The position numbers and the translations under genes are program-made. Positions 37,664-47,590 of a DNA stretch of 64,000 bases are shown piece by piece; position 1 is the stretch's first letter, and each line of letters opens with the position of its first letter. Origin of the DNA: Clostridia bacterium (GTDB lineage: Bacteria; Bacillota; Clostridia; TANB77; CAG-508); the NCBI GenBank assembly GCA_017626365.1, contig JAGAIV010000040.1:166187-230186 (forward strand). Direction: 5' to 3'. A model generated the notes under the pieces. That model was not told the origin of the DNA and ran no database searches. It was given only the letters and a program-made list of their open reading frames with translations.

Positions 37664-37945
37664 ATGAATGAAGTATTTATAATAGGAGAAGTGGTAAGCA
37701 AAATAGAATTTAATTTTATTTACAAAGGAAAACATATTTCAAAAGCGAGTTGTTATATAAAATTAAAGAATAAATCGAAAATAGAAATAATAGGATATGA
37801 TGAAATAGCAGACCTCATGTATCGATACTTAGAACAAGACAATACAGTATTTGTATATGGAAAAATAGATAGTGAAGGAAAGGTGATTGCAAGAAATGTA
37901 AAAAAAGCATATAAACACTTGACAAAACAAAAAAATACGATATAA
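37664..37945 (+). CDS. Small OB-fold (SSB-like) protein
   Basis: 93 residues resembling an OB-fold single-strand-binding protein: MNEVFIIGEVVSKIEF, ASCYIKLKNKSKIEIIGYDEIAD, NTVFVYGKID, ending RNVKKAYKH. It is shorter than SSB and lacks an acidic C-terminal tail. Related small OB proteins occur next to recombination genes in Clostridia. RBS AAGGAAAGAAAAGG. Its 3' end carries the tlyA promoter. Confidence 0.6.
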   Translation: MNEVFIIGEVVSKIEFNFIYKGKHISKASCYIKLKNKSKIEIIGYDEIADLMYRYLEQDNTVFVYGKIDSEGKVIARNVKKAYKHLTKQKNTI

Positions 37946-37946
37946 T
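37919..37946 (+). promoter_or_regulatory. Promoter of tlyA-recN
   Basis: TTGACA (37919-37924), 16-base spacer, TATAAT (37941-37946), overlapping the stop of the preceding gene. Confidence 0.75.
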
Positions 37947-37983
37947 AAATACGAACAAAAATTTGCTGGAATTAGGAGGCATT

Positions 37984-38796
37984 ATGAAAGATAGAATAGA
38001 TAATATATTAGTAAAAAAAGGATATTTTAGTTCAAGACAAAAAGCCCAATATGCAATCGAAAATAGGTGTGTTCTTGTAGAAGGAAGGTTAGTAGAAAAA
38101 GCAGGAAAACAAATAGATGAAGAGTGTAATATTGAAGTAAAAGGAGAGGTTCTTCCTTTTGTGAGCCGTGGAGGATTAAAGCTAGATAAGGCAATAAAAA
38201 GTTTTAAAATTAACTTACAAGAAAAAGTATGTATGGATATAGGAGCATCAACAGGTGGTTTTACAGATTGCATGTTACAAAATGGTGCTAAAAAAGTGTA
38301 TGCTGTTGATGTTGGGCATAATCAATTAGCAGAAAGTTTAAAGGAAAATGAGAAAGTTGTTAATTTAGAAGGAACCAATATTAGAGAAATAAAAATAGAT
38401 GAGTTTGAAAAAGTAGATTTTATATCTATTGATGTTTCTTTTATATCACTAACACAAGTATTAGATAAAGCCTATGAATTGTTAAAAGAAAAAGGTGAAA
38501 CGGTTACTTTAATTAAACCACAATTTGAAGCAGGAAAAGAGTTTATTAATAAAAATGGGGTAGTAAAAGACAAAAAGGTACATGCAAAAGTGATTGAAAA
38601 AATTATGTTATTGGCAAGTAGTTTGCAATTTGAAATCATCGGATTAGATTATTCACCTATCAAAGGACCAGCAGGGAACATAGAATATTTATTATACTTA
38701 AAAAAGAACAAATCAAATTTCGAACTTTTTTCAATAAGAGAAAAGGTAAAACAGATAGTAGAAATAGCACATAAGGAATTAAAGAAAAAGGAGTAA
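37984..38796 (+). CDS. tlyA: TlyA family rRNA 2'-O-methyltransferase
   Basis: About 270 residues from ATG 37984 (RBS TTAGGAGG; the earlier in-frame start at 37963 lies before this RBS). N-terminal S4 RNA-binding domain (RIDNILVKKGYFSSRQKAQYA), then an FtsJ-like SAM methyltransferase with DIGASTGGFTDCML, DVGHNQLAE and LIKPQFEAGKE. It methylates ribosomal RNA; homologues also act as haemolysins in some reports. Followed six bases later by recN, a conserved Firmicute gene pair. Confidence 0.93.
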   Translation: MKDRIDNILVKKGYFSSRQKAQYAIENRCVLVEGRLVEKAGKQIDEECNIEVKGEVLPFVSRGGLKLDKAIKSFKINLQEKVCMDIGASTGGFTDCMLQNGAKKVYAVDVGHNQLAESLKENEKVVNLEGTNIREIKIDEFEKVDFISIDVSFISLTQVLDKAYELLKEKGETVTLIKPQFEAGKEFINKNGVVKDKKVHAKVIEKIMLLASSLQFEIIGLDYSPIKGPAGNIEYLLYLKKNKSNFELFSIREKVKQIVEIAHKELKKKE

Positions 38797-38801
38797 AAGA
38801 T

Positions 38802-40434
38802 ATGATATCTAATTTACATATTCAAAATATTGGAATTATTGATGATATAAGTATCAGCTTAAATCAAGGATTTAATGTTTTAACAGGAGAAACAGGAGCT
38901 GGAAAAACATTAATTATTGATTCCTTATCGATTATTGCAGGAGGAAGATTTTCAAAAGAAATGATAAGAAAAGGACAAGACCATTCTTTTGTAGAACTAT
39001 GTTTATATTTACCAAGTCATCCAAATGCTATTGATGGAAATATTATTGTTTCAAGAGAGATATACACTAATGGTAGAAATTTGTGCAAAATTAATGGAAG
39101 AATGGTAACGGTAAATGAATTAAGAGACTTTATGAAAGATATTATTGATATTCATGGACAACAAGATAACCAAACGATATTAGAAGTATCTTCACATATA
39201 CAATATTTAGATGGATTCTCACGGAAAAAGTATGGAAGATATAAAATTGAAATATCGATTACAATATGAAGAATATTGTGATGCAAGAGCAAAACTAAAG
39301 GAAAACTATGGGGATGATAAAGAAAAGCAAAGAAAATTAGATTTATTAAAATACCAGTTAAATGAAATAGAAGAGGCACATTTAAAAATAGGAGAAGAAG
39401 AGCAATTAGATAGTATTCGAACTAGAATGTTAAATTCAGAAAAAATTTCAGAAGGATTAAATGAGGTAGATATAGAAATTGGAGAAAATGCGATTGATTC
39501 GATTTCGAAAGCAGTAAGAGCATTGGAAAAAATAGAGAATTTAGATAATTCTTATGAAGAAAAATTAAATAATTTAAAAAGCATTTATTATGATTTACAA
39601 GAATTATCAAGAGATGTATCAAGCTTAAAAGAAGATGTTGATTTTGATGAGGAAGAAAGACAAAAGGTAGAGGAAAGATTAGATTTAATATTTTCTTTAA
39701 AGAGAAAATATGGTAATACCATAGAAGAAATCTTAAATTATAAAAAAGAAGTAGAAAACCAAATAAACGAAATTGAAAATTTAGAAGAATATAGAAATAG
39801 TTTAAAACAAAAAATAGAGCAATTAGAAAACGATATGTATTTACTTTCTAAGAAAATGGATGATATAAGAAAAGAAAATGCAAAGGTATTATCCAATAAA
39901 ATTAGCCAAGAATTACAAGACTTAGAAATGAAAAATGCAAGTTTTGAAATACAAGTTCTTTTTGATGAGAAAAAAGAATTTAACAAAAATGGCTTAAACA
40001 AAGTAGAGTTTCTAATTAAAACAAACACAGGAGAAGATTATAAATCACTAATAAAAATTGCATCAGGTGGAGAGATGTCAAGAATTATGCTCGCAATTAA
40101 AAATGTGTTAGCAAATGTAGATAAAGTGCCAGTTTTAATCTTTGATGAAATCGATACAGGAATTAGCGGAGTAGCAGCTAACCGAGTTGCAAGCAAAATG
40201 AAACAAATTGCGAAACATCATCAAGTACTATGCGTAACACACTTAGCACCAATTGCAGCAAAAGGAGATTATAACTATTATATAAGCAAAAATGTAGTAA
40301 ATGAAACAACGAAAACAAATATTAAATTATTAGACGAAGAAGAAGCCATTCGAGAAATTGCAAGAATTGCAAGTGGAGAAGTAACTGATATTGCTTTAGA
40401 ACATGCGAAAGAGTTAAGAAATAATAACATATAA
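38802..40434 (+). CDS. recN: DNA repair protein RecN, CGG frameshift
   Basis: About 543 residues when one +1 shift is allowed. Walker A GETGAGKTLIID is near the N-terminus; the C-terminal half holds the signature ASGGEMSRIMLAIK and Walker B VLIFDEIDTGISG. Between them lies a long coiled coil. In the zero frame CGG is reached at codon 141 (39222) after YLDGFS; skipping C gives GKSMEDIKLKYRLQYEEY and continues into the coiled coil. The zero-frame product would lack Walker B. RecN is an SMC-like ATPase for double-strand break repair. Partner of tlyA in one transcript. Confidence 0.93.
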
Positions 40435-40436
40435 AA

Positions 40437-40467
40437 AGAGCGCCACGATAAAGCTGTGGCGCTCTTC
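40437..40467. terminator. GC-rich terminator hairpin
   Basis: AGAGCGCCAC and GTGGCGCTCT pair across CGATAAAGCT-like loop. The T-run is on the minus side, so it mainly ends the 40472 gene, but it also closes recN. Confidence 0.8.
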
Positions 40468-40471
40468 ATCA

Positions 40472-40840
40472 CTACTGGTTGTTCTTTTGGCTGTTCTTTC
40501 GAGAAACATATTTTTTGGCAAGTTCATTGTTGTACTTCATCCGCTCCTGTAAACGAAGATCGTTGTAATATCCCATTATTTCGCCAACAAAAAAATTAGG
40601 TGTATTCTTTGTGATACAGGACTGATATTCAAACAATATACCAATAAACATGTCTTTTAATTCAGAAGTATTAAGTAACTGGTATACCTTAATATCAAAA
40701 GGCGTTAACCGATACCAATATCCTGATTCATCTTTAAGCTCTACTGATTCTTCTTCAGGATGTTCGCTAAAAGCGTGGAGAATTTCCGGCAAAATATCTT
40801 CGAAAATTTCTCCCTGTTTAAATGTTCTTTCTAATTTCAT
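40472..40840 (-). CDS. Unknown protein, foreign codon style
   Basis: 122 residues, soluble, no signal or membrane helix; family not recognised. RBS AAGGAGGT. It has two in-frame arginine CGG codons, at codon 44 (40711-40709, YWYRLTP) and codon 100 (40543-40541, LQERMKYNN), both read without a shift. A base skip at the first would give an immediate TAA. With CGG-Arg and more C/G-ending codons it differs from native genes and is probably a recent import. Confidence 0.55.
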   Translation of the reverse strand: MKLERTFKQGEIFEDILPEILHAFSEHPEEESVELKDESGYWYRLTPFDIKVYQLLNTSELKDMFIGILFEYQSCITKNTPNFFVGEIMGYYNDLRLQERMKYNNELAKKYVSRKNSQKNNQ

Positions 40841-40883
40841 TGCAAGACCTCCTTATGTAGTGATATTTATTTAAACTATATTT

Positions 40884-40912
40884 AGTTTACCATAATTTGA
40901 AAGAAATGGCAA
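40884..40912 (-). promoter_or_regulatory. Promoter of the 40472 gene
   Basis: Minus strand TTGCCA (40907-40912), 17-base spacer, TAAACT (40884-40889). Confidence 0.6.
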
Positions 40913-41064
40913 GTAAAGGGGTTAAAATGGACTTTATGTTAAGAAAGTGGTATAATATGAGGTAAGAATGGCAATTACCTTTGGCAAAAAAATGGTTCAT
41001 TTTATAGGAACCTAAAAGGAGAGGCCGATATATTTATATAAAAACATTAGGAGGATTAACAACA

Positions 41065-41703
41065 ATGAACAGAAAAAGAAAGAAAAATCGGAAAACAGGA
41101 TTTGAGAAAGGAATAATAATCTTAGCAATGGTCTTTGCAATAACAATTTTAGCATTTCCAATAGAACTAAAAGAAGTTAAAGCAGAAGTGCCAGAAGTTA
41201 AGGTTGAACCAATTCCGGAGCCTGAAATGGATTGGAGTAATTTTACTTCAATTTATGAAGAAGACCTTGAGGTGGCAAAAGCAGAAGAATTAGCAATACA
41301 AAAAGCGAAAGCTGAAGAAAAGAAGCAAAGAGTGCAACAGACTTCAGAATCTGATGTGATGTTACTTGCAAGAGTGATGCATGCAGAGGAAGGCATACTT
41401 CGTAAGAAACTATCTTATGAAGAAGCAAAAATGGCACATATGTTAGCTGGAAGTGTTATACTAAATCGTCGCAATATGCACTATTTAGGAGACACAACAA
41501 TTGCAGAAGTGATATATGCTCCTGGACAATATGCCTGCATTGAAAACTTAAATCAGAAGATTCCTCAAGAGACTATCGAGTGGGCACAAGAACTTATTGA
41601 TAATGGCCCAATAGGACCTAGTAACATGATTTATCAAGCTGAATTTGAGCAAGGTTCTGAAACTTATGCTCATATAGGAAATCAATATTTCTGTTGCAAA
41701 TAA
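41065..41703 (+). CDS. SleB-like cell wall hydrolase, foreign codon style
   Basis: 212 residues: basic N-terminus, one membrane/signal helix (about 18-37), an Ala/Glu/Lys helical linker, and a Hydrolase_2 (SleB/CwlJ) domain with LLARVMHAEEG, MAGSVILNRR-like (LAGSVILNRRNMHY), YAPGQYACIE and IGNQYFCCK. It probably hydrolyses cortex or cell-wall peptidoglycan. RBS TTAGGAGG. One in-frame arginine CGG at codon 9 (41089, KKNRKTG) is read normally; a skip would stop soon after. The 100-base leader has two small hairpins (GGTAA...TTACC and GGTTC...GGAACC). Codon style suggests import. Confidence 0.75.
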   Translation: MNRKRKKNRKTGFEKGIIILAMVFAITILAFPIELKEVKAEVPEVKVEPIPEPEMDWSNFTSIYEEDLEVAKAEELAIQKAKAEEKKQRVQQTSESDVMLLARVMHAEEGILRKKLSYEEAKMAHMLAGSVILNRRNMHYLGDTTIAEVIYAPGQYACIENLNQKIPQETIEWAQELIDNGPIGPSNMIYQAEFEQGSETYAHIGNQYFCCK

Positions 41704-41738
41704 GCAAGGAGAAGTAAGGATTTACACTCCTTGCTTTC
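41703..41738 (+). terminator. Terminator
   Basis: GCAAGGAG and CTCCTTGC stem followed by TTTCTCCG, after the SleB-like gene. The tail is T-poor. Confidence 0.65.
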
Positions 41739-41775
41739 TCCGTTTTAAAAACAATTTAAAATTTATCAATAAAGG

Positions 41776-41804
41776 TTTACATTCTGGCAAGTTTGGGGTA
41801 TAAT
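41776..41804 (+). promoter_or_regulatory. lysS promoter
   Basis: TTTACA (41776-41781), 17-base spacer, TATAAT (41799-41804). Confidence 0.7.
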
Positions 41805-41840
41805 AGGATATCATAAAAGATAAAAAAGGTAGGGAATAAA

Positions 41841-43343
41841 ATGAGTGAAAATCAAAATAACCAAGTAGAAGAACAAGAGTTAGATATTAATCATCTAATG
41901 CAAGTAAGAAGAGAAAAATTAGAAGAGTTACAAGCAAATGGAAAAAATCCATTTGAAATTACTAAATTTAATAGAACTAATACAGCAGGAGAAATTAAAC
42001 AAAATTTTGAAAATTTTGACCAAAAAGATGTAACGGTAGCAGGAAGAATTATTGCTAAAAGAATTATGGGAAAGGCTTCTTTTTGTACTATTCAAGATTG
42101 TGATGAGAAAATTCAAAGTTATGTAAGTATTAATGATTTAGGAGAAGAAAGTTATAAAGCATTTAAAACCTATGATATAGGAGATATTATTGGAATTACT
42201 GGTTTTGTATTTAAAACCAGAACCGAAGAAATCTCCGTACATGCGAAAGAAGTAACACTACTTTCAAAATCATTAAGACCACTTCCAGAAAAATTCCATG
42301 GGTTAAAAGACCCAGATTTACGTTATCGTCAAAGATATACTGATTTAATCGTAAATCCAGAAGTAAAGAAAACCTTTGAATTAAGAAGTAGAATTATAAA
42401 AGAAATGAGAAATTTCTTAGATGCAAAAGGATATATGGAAGTAGAAACACCAATTCTAAATACAATTGCAGGTGGTGCAACAGCAAAACCATTTGTTACT
42501 CACCATAATGCGTTAGATATCGATATGTATTTAAGAATTGCACCAGAATTATATTTAAAAAGATTAATTGTAGGTGGATTTGATAAAGTATATGAAATTG
42601 GTAGATTATTTAGAAACGAAGGAATGGATTTAAAACACAATCCAGAATTTACATCTATGGAATTATATGCAGCCTATGAAGACTATAACGATATGATGAA
42701 TATTACAGAAGAAATGGTATCTACCATTGCGAAAAATATCCTAGGAACAACAAAAATCACCTATCAAGGGCAAGAAATCGATTTAACACCGTCTTGGAAA
42801 AGAATTACCATGATTGATGCTATTAAAGAAGTAACAGGAATAGACTTTAACCAAATAAACACAGACGAAGAAGCTATAAAACTTGCTGAGGAAAGAAAAT
42901 TAGTAGTAGATGATATCAAGAAAACAAGAGGAAATATCATCAATATTTTCTTTGAAGAATATGTTGAAGAAACATTAATACAACCAACATTTGTATGTGA
43001 TTATCCAGTTGAAGTATCGCCATTAACCAAAAGAAAACCATCCGATCCACGCTTAACAGAAAGATTTGAACTATTTATTGGTGGAAGAGAATATGGAAAT
43101 GCATACTCAGAGCTAAATGACCCAATTGACCAATATGAAAGATTTAAAAAACAAGTAGAAGCAAGAGAAGCAGGAGACGAAGAAGCAAACATGATGGATG
43201 AAGACTTCGTTCAAGCACTAGAAATAGGATTACCTCCAACAGGAGGATTAGGAATGGGAATCGATCGATTAATTATGCTATTAACCGATTCAGCATCCAT
43301 CCGTGATGTATTACTATTTCCAACAATGAAACCACTAAACTAA
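41841..43343 (+). CDS. lysS: Lysyl-tRNA synthetase, class II
   Basis: 500 residues, normal length. N-terminal OB-fold anticodon domain ([18 protein letters not shown]), then the class IIb catalytic domain: motif 2 [18 protein letters not shown], and motif 3 [23 protein letters not shown]. No in-frame CGG. Monocistronic with its own promoter. Confidence 0.97.
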   Translation: MSENQNNQVEEQELDINHLMQVRREKLEELQANGKNPFEITKFNRTNTAGEIKQNFENFDQKDVTVAGRIIAKRIMGKASFCTIQDCDEKIQSYVSINDLGEESYKAFKTYDIGDIIGITGFVFKTRTEEISVHAKEVTLLSKSLRPLPEKFHGLKDPDLRYRQRYTDLIVNPEVKKTFELRSRIIKEMRNFLDAKGYMEVETPILNTIAGGATAKPFVTHHNALDIDMYLRIAPELYLKRLIVGGFDKVYEIGRLFRNEGMDLKHNPEFTSMELYAAYEDYNDMMNITEEMVSTIAKNILGTTKITYQGQEIDLTPSWKRITMIDAIKEVTGIDFNQINTDEEAIKLAEERKLVVDDIKKTRGNIINIFFEEYVEETLIQPTFVCDYPVEVSPLTKRKPSDPRLTERFELFIGGREYGNAYSELNDPIDQYERFKKQVEAREAGDEEANMMDEDFVQALEIGLPPTGGLGMGIDRLIMLLTDSASIRDVLLFPTMKPLN

Positions 43344-43483
43344 AACATTTACTAAAATATAATAAATTTAAATAGAGTTCTAATAACGGCTAAAAGCCAC
43401 TTATAACAACTGTTTTGGAGAATATAAAATTATAAGAAAAAATTAATAAGTTTTAATAAATTTTAATAAATTTTTTCCAGTAG
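43344..43483 (+). other. AT-rich intergenic stretch after lysS
   Basis: No gene visible. It contains several TTTTAATAAATT units and ends at the dispersed repeat core GTAGCAGTCAAATTGCAGT (43480-43499). I see no clear terminator hairpin with a T-run. Confidence 0.4.
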
Positions 43484-43756
43484 CAGTCAAATTGCAGTAT
43501 AGGATTTAATAATAGAAAGGTTAAAACAAAGAATAATAGAGAAAAATTTCTAAAATCTTTAGAATTAGGAAAATTTAAGAATGGATTAAAAAATGGAGAA
43601 GTGACAGATACTGAAAGAATGAACGCAATAGAAGATTATTCGATATATAAAGAAAATAAAGATTTAGAATCATATAAACGTTTTATGAATTCAAGTTCAT
43701 ATGATGAAATAAAAGAAGTTCAAGTACCATCGTATTATGGGGATGAAGAAAGATAA
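43484..43756 (+). pseudogene. 5'-truncated unknown gene
   Basis: An open frame of about 90 codons without a credible start before Met at 43619, ending normally at 43756 (DYSIYKENKDLESYKRF, then PSYYGDEER). It begins inside the dispersed repeat (stop TAG at 43481), so its 5' part was probably lost by recombination there. It is charged and helical, with no family recognised. Upstream of a MazF-like toxin it might be the relic of an antitoxin, but I cannot support that from sequence. Confidence 0.4.
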
Positions 43757-43895
43757 AATATATTGCCTTTAGGAGGTAAAAATGATTTTAGAAAATAAAT
43801 TAAATATTACTGACCAATTTATAAATGTAAATTAAATGTAGCAATAAATGGAGTAAGAACCAACTTTAAGAAATATTAGGAAAGGGAGTGTTCTT
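43757..43895 (+). other. Gene fragment and leader of the MazF-like gene
   Basis: A start with RBS AGGAGG at 43782 gives only MILENKLNITDQFINVN before a stop. This resembles the N-terminus of longer proteins (Fic-type N-termini look similar) and is probably a fragment. The rest is leader of the 43896 gene. Confidence 0.3.
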
Positions 43896-44390
43896 ATGAA
43901 AGAAGAATTAAGCGATTTTTTAAAAACAGCTTATAAATATAATAAAGTTAAAGATTTAAAAGAAGCATTTGAAGAGTATCCAGTAGAAGATGAATGGCAT
44001 GAAGGAAAGTTAGAGAATGTTTTAAAAGAAGATAGTAAGCAATACAATAATTATGAAATTGGAGATATTGTTTTTGTTAAAGAATATAGTTATCCTGATG
44101 GAAAAGTAGGTAATAATCATTTCTTTGTAATAATTGACCAAGATAATACAGCTGTACCAATTGAAAATTTTGGTATGCTTATATCTTCTAATTTAGATAA
44201 GTTGAAATTTAATAGTAATGTATTATTAGAAAAAGATGAGAATAATAATTTACATAAAGATAGTATAGTCAAAACAGATGTAGTATATAAAATATTAAAT
44301 GAGCAAATAATTTTTAAAATTGGAAAAGTTGATAAAGAAAAAATCGAAGAATATAAGCAAAGTTTTTATAAACACCTAAATAAAGATTAA
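43896..44390 (+). CDS. MazF/PemK-like toxin-related protein
   Basis: 164 residues. The central part (YEIGDIVFVKEYSYPDGKVGNNHFFVIID) matches the start of the MazF/PemK barrel: GDIV, a basic/Gly loop, then FVII. A helical N-terminus of about 45 residues precedes it, and ISSNLDKLKF follows. MazF proteins are mRNA endonucleases of toxin-antitoxin systems. Some longer homologues of this type lack activity. No intact antitoxin lies beside it. RBS AAAGGGAG. Confidence 0.6.
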   Translation: MKEELSDFLKTAYKYNKVKDLKEAFEEYPVEDEWHEGKLENVLKEDSKQYNNYEIGDIVFVKEYSYPDGKVGNNHFFVIIDQDNTAVPIENFGMLISSNLDKLKFNSNVLLEKDENNNLHKDSIVKTDVVYKILNEQIIFKIGKVDKEKIEEYKQSFYKHLNKD

Positions 44391-44715
44391 GCTTTTATAA
44401 GTTTTAATGAAGTCTAATAAATTTAGTGGCGTAGCAGTCAAATTGCAGTTTTGTTATATAAACAATTTGATTTAATACTTAAAACCAAAAGTATTTGAGC
44501 TTTTTGAAAATCACTCAATGAAACCTATTAAAGAGTCCTAATAAGTTTTAATAGCAATTTAAAAGTGCTGTGAAATGAGTAAATTTGTCAATTTTCGATT
44601 GATTAAAATTTACTAAAATTCTATAAATTTTAAGTTGGTAGCAGTAAAATAACAGTACAATTTAGCAAATATTAAATGACATAAATACGAGTAATTTGTA
44701 GAGGAGGTAGTTTAT
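44391..44715 (+). repeat. Intergenic region with dispersed repeat copy R1
   Basis: No gene. A repeat of about 94 bases (44430-44523) starting CGTAGCAGTCAAATTGCAGT and ending CAATGAAA recurs at 45565-45660. Shorter matches to its first 20 bases occur at about 43480 and 44640. Runs of TTTTAATAAATTT surround each copy. Confidence 0.6.
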
Positions 44716-45156
44716 ATGAAGAATAAATATGAATTTTTTATAGCAGGTAGAGCTAGAAATAAAGAAAACATATTAAAAATATGTGATTTGTTTGATAGAT
44801 ATAAAATTTCTTATTATTGCTTTCTAAAAAATGAAGAAAATTGGGGATATGGAAATAAAAACCAAACTCCAGAAGAAAAACAAAAAGAATTTGAAGCATT
44901 AAATTTAAAGAGCGATATAGTTTTAAACTTATTTCATAATGATTTAGAAGGAGAAAAAAGTTCAGAAAATTTATTACTGGTTTTACCAGCAGGAAAAGCA
45001 GCTCATATTGAATCAGGTATTGCTTATGGATTAGGAAAAAAGTGTTATGCAATAGGCGAATATGAAGCAACTGATACATTATATAATATTTTTGAAAAAA
45101 TTTTTAGTAATGAAACGGAATTAGAAGAATTTTTAAAGAAGTATTCAGAAAGATAA
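44716..45156 (+). CDS. Nucleoside 2-deoxyribosyltransferase-like protein
   Basis: 146 residues, Rossmann-like. FFIAGRARNKENILKICDLF, then SDIVLNLFHNDLEG, then LPAGKAAHIESGIAYGLGKKCYAIGEYE, matching the nucleoside deoxyribosyltransferase/YtoQ-like superfamily, in which the Glu of HIES is often catalytic. A role in nucleotide metabolism or defence is possible. RBS GAGGAGG. It lies between repeat copies, so it is probably accessory. Confidence 0.65.
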   Translation: MKNKYEFFIAGRARNKENILKICDLFDRYKISYYCFLKNEENWGYGNKNQTPEEKQKEFEALNLKSDIVLNLFHNDLEGEKSSENLLLVLPAGKAAHIESGIAYGLGKKCYAIGEYEATDTLYNIFEKIFSNETELEEFLKKYSER

Positions 45157-45224
45157 ATTACAATTTATGATAGCCAGATTACATTGGGGACACAATTTAA
45201 TATTATAAAAAAGGAAGTGCTAAT

Positions 45225-45535
45225 TTGTCAAAGGATGATAAAAATTTAGTAAAAAAAGAATTTTTGATTTACTCAGATGATAATTGTGATGTAAAAGTAA
45301 ATGTAATGCTTATTAACAATGATTTATGGTTAACACAAGAATTAATTGCAGAATTATTTGATAAAGATAGAACTGTTATTACAAGACATATTAATAACAT
45401 ATTTGATGAACAAGAATTAGAAGAAGAAAGCAATGTGCAAAAAATGCACTTTGCAAATTTAATAAAAAACAAAAAATAACATCAGATTTTGATAAATTAT
45501 TGATAGAATCCAAAAAGTTAGAAAAGGATAAATAA
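45225..45535 (+). pseudogene. RhuM-family remnant
   Basis: The first 80 codons match the N-terminal DNA-binding part of RhuM family proteins (NVMLINNDLWLTQELIAELF, then VITRHINNIF, then SNVQKMHFAN). The frame then ends in LIKNKK, and a further 18 codons of C-terminal look (ITSDFDKLLIESKKLEKDK) follow in another frame. The middle of the gene, normally about 200 codons, is missing. No CGG is at the junction; this is decay by deletion and not recoding. RBS GGAAGTG. Confidence 0.6.
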
Positions 45536-45564
45536 TACTTAATAAGTTTTAATAAATGCAATCG

Positions 45565-45660
45565 CGTAGCAGTCAAATTACAGTTTTATTATATAAACAA
45601 TCTGATTTAATGCTTAGAAATAAGAGTATTTGAGTTTTTTTGAAAATCACTTCAATGAAG
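45565..45660 (+). repeat. Dispersed repeat copy R2
   Basis: About 90% identical by eye to 44430-44523 (CGTAGCAGTCAAATTACAGT onward, to CAATGAAG). It stands between the RhuM remnant and the M50 protease gene. Confidence 0.6.
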
Positions 45661-45711
45661 CCACTTGCTTAAAATAGATAAAATAGGAAAATCTATTAAA
45701 AGGAGAGTAGA

Positions 45712-46452
45712 ATGTTTAATTTTTCATTCGATAAACGTTTTTTATATATTATTATAGGAATTAGTATTGTATTAGGAATTATGAGTATGTCAAAGTTAGA
45801 GATAATTAGCTTACTTCTAACCCTTCCAGGAGTTATTGTAGCAATTACATTTCACGAATTTGCTCATGCTTATGCGGCATATAAGTTAGGAGATGACACT
45901 CCTAGAATGCAAGGAAGATTAAACTTAAATCCAACAAGTCATTTAGATCCAGTAGGATTTGTATTACTTATTTTTGCACATGTTGGATGGGGAAAGCCTG
46001 TACAAATTAATCCGAGAAATTTTGATAGAAAATATTCAATGTCTGCTGGTGAAGCAATTGTATCAGTAGCAGGGCCAGCAATGAATTTTATATTAGCAAT
46101 TTTATTTACTGTTATTTATTTTGCAGTCTACAAAATGGCGCCAACATTTCTAGCAACAGAAATTGGGTTTTATGTTATGCTAATGATTCAATCAGCTGCT
46201 GTTGTAAATGTAGGATTAGGTATATTTAACCTAATACCACTACCACCATTAGATGGTAGCAAAATATTTAGAAATTTTATGTCTTACAATGTGAAAGAAT
46301 GGTTAGATCGATATGAAAAATATTTTTATATTGCATTTCTAATTCTATGGATAACAGGACTTGCAGGACAATTAATTTCACCAATTATTAGTTGGATAAC
46401 AAGTGGATTGTTTAAATTAATAGGACTATTATTTGGAATACCAATGGTATAA
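45712..46452 (+). CDS. Site-2 protease family (M50) membrane protease
   Basis: 246 residues with five to six membrane helices. Zinc ligands [15 protein letters not shown] (HExxH) and the downstream [15 protein letters not shown] (NxxPxxxLDG). YwhC/Rv-type short S2P without a PDZ domain. It cleaves membrane-embedded substrates such as anti-sigma factors; its target here is unknown. RBS AAGGAGAG. Followed 16 bases later by tsaD. Confidence 0.92.
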   Translation: MFNFSFDKRFLYIIIGISIVLGIMSMSKLEIISLLLTLPGVIVAITFHEFAHAYAAYKLGDDTPRMQGRLNLNPTSHLDPVGFVLLIFAHVGWGKPVQINPRNFDRKYSMSAGEAIVSVAGPAMNFILAILFTVIYFAVYKMAPTFLATEIGFYVMLMIQSAAVVNVGLGIFNLIPLPPLDGSKIFRNFMSYNVKEWLDRYEKYFYIAFLILWITGLAGQLISPIISWITSGLFKLIGLLFGIPMV

Positions 46453-46468
46453 AGAAAAGGAAGATAAA

Positions 46469-47464
46469 ATGAAAAAAGATATATACACTTTAGGAATTGA
46501 ATCAAGTTGTGATGAAACTTCTGTATCGGTTGTGAAAAACGGTAGAGAAGTTCTTTCTAATGTAATTCATTCTCAAATTGATATTCATAAACAATTTGGA
46601 GGAGTTGTTCCTGAAATTGCATCTAGAAACCATGTAGAAGCAATTTCAACAGTTACAAAAGAAGCATTAGAAATGGCAGGAATTGGTTTTGATAAGATAG
46701 ATGCAATTTGTCCTACCTATGGACCAGGACTTGTAGGAGCTCTACTTGTTGGAGTTGCCTATGCAAAAGCACTAGCATATGCATTAAATAAGCCTCTTGT
46801 TGGAGTTAATCATATACAAGGACATATTGCAGCAAACTATATTTCTCATCCAGAATTAGAACCACCATTTTTATGCTTGGTTATTTCTGGAGGACATACT
46901 CATCTTATTCATATAAAAGACTATACAGAATTTGAAATATTGGCACGTACTCGTGATGACGCAATCGGAGAGGCATTTGATAAAGTGGCAAGAGTAATAG
47001 GTCTTAGTTATCCGGGAGGACCAAAAATAGATAAACTTGCAAAAGAGGGAGAAGAAAATATCAACTTACCTCAAACTTATTTTGAAGATAGTTTAGATTT
47101 TAGCTTTAGCGGAATCAAAACCGCAGTCCTAAACTTACACCATAAAAATCCAGATGTAAATAAAGCTGACTTATGTGCAAGTTTTGAAAAAGCAACAACC
47201 GATATGTTATTAACAAACACAAAAAAAGCACTAAAGCACTTAAATATAAACAAATTAGCGCTAGCAGGAGGAGTGTCTGCTAATTTCTACATAAGAGAAA
47301 ATTTCTTAAAAATGGGAGAAAAAGAAAGCATACAAGTATTCTATCCAGAACTAAAACTTTGCACAGACAATGCAGCAATGATAGCAAGCGCAGGCTACTA
47401 CAACTTCTTAAAAGGAAACATTTCAGACCTATCCCTAAACGCTATCCCAAATTTAAAAATTTAG
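46469..47464 (+). CDS. tsaD: tRNA N6-threonylcarbamoyladenosine transferase TsaD
   Basis: About 331 residues from ATG 46469 (AAGGAAG RBS; an in-frame ATG at 46433 lies inside the previous gene). ASKHA fold: [37 protein letters not shown], metal ligands in [19 protein letters not shown], and [12 protein letters not shown]. It makes the universal t6A37 in ANN-decoding tRNAs with TsaB/TsaE. Essential in most bacteria. Confidence 0.96.
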   Translation: MKKDIYTLGIESSCDETSVSVVKNGREVLSNVIHSQIDIHKQFGGVVPEIASRNHVEAISTVTKEALEMAGIGFDKIDAICPTYGPGLVGALLVGVAYAKALAYALNKPLVGVNHIQGHIAANYISHPELEPPFLCLVISGGHTHLIHIKDYTEFEILARTRDDAIGEAFDKVARVIGLSYPGGPKIDKLAKEGEENINLPQTYFEDSLDFSFSGIKTAVLNLHHKNPDVNKADLCASFEKATTDMLLTNTKKALKHLNINKLALAGGVSANFYIRENFLKMGEKESIQVFYPELKLCTDNAAMIASAGYYNFLKGNISDLSLNAIPNLKI

Positions 47465-47491
47465 CAATTTTGGCAATACATTAGTTCCACG

Positions 47492-47547
47492 TGGCAATTG
47501 TACTTTTCTAAGCGTGCTTTAGTCGAGCGTGAAAAGTCCAATTGCCA
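47492..47547. repeat. Long imperfect palindrome after tsaD
   Basis: TGGCAATTGTACTTTTC (47492-47508) pairs with GAAAAGTCCAATTGCCA (47531-47547), and inner GCGTGCT/AGCGT segments extend the stem. No T-run, so it resembles a dispersed palindrome or attenuator-like leader of the phosphoesterase gene. Confidence 0.5.
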
Positions 47548-47590
47548 GTAAGATGGAGCAGATTCATATAGAGTAGAAAGGAAAAAATCT

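Noticed and set aside
43496..43756. ORF before the MazF-like gene as its antitoxin
   Set aside because: It has no clear start and no recognisable antitoxin fold; the position alone is not enough.
45225..45535. RhuM break as another recoding event
   Set aside because: No CGG is at the break and roughly 200 codons are missing, so it is a deletion remnant.
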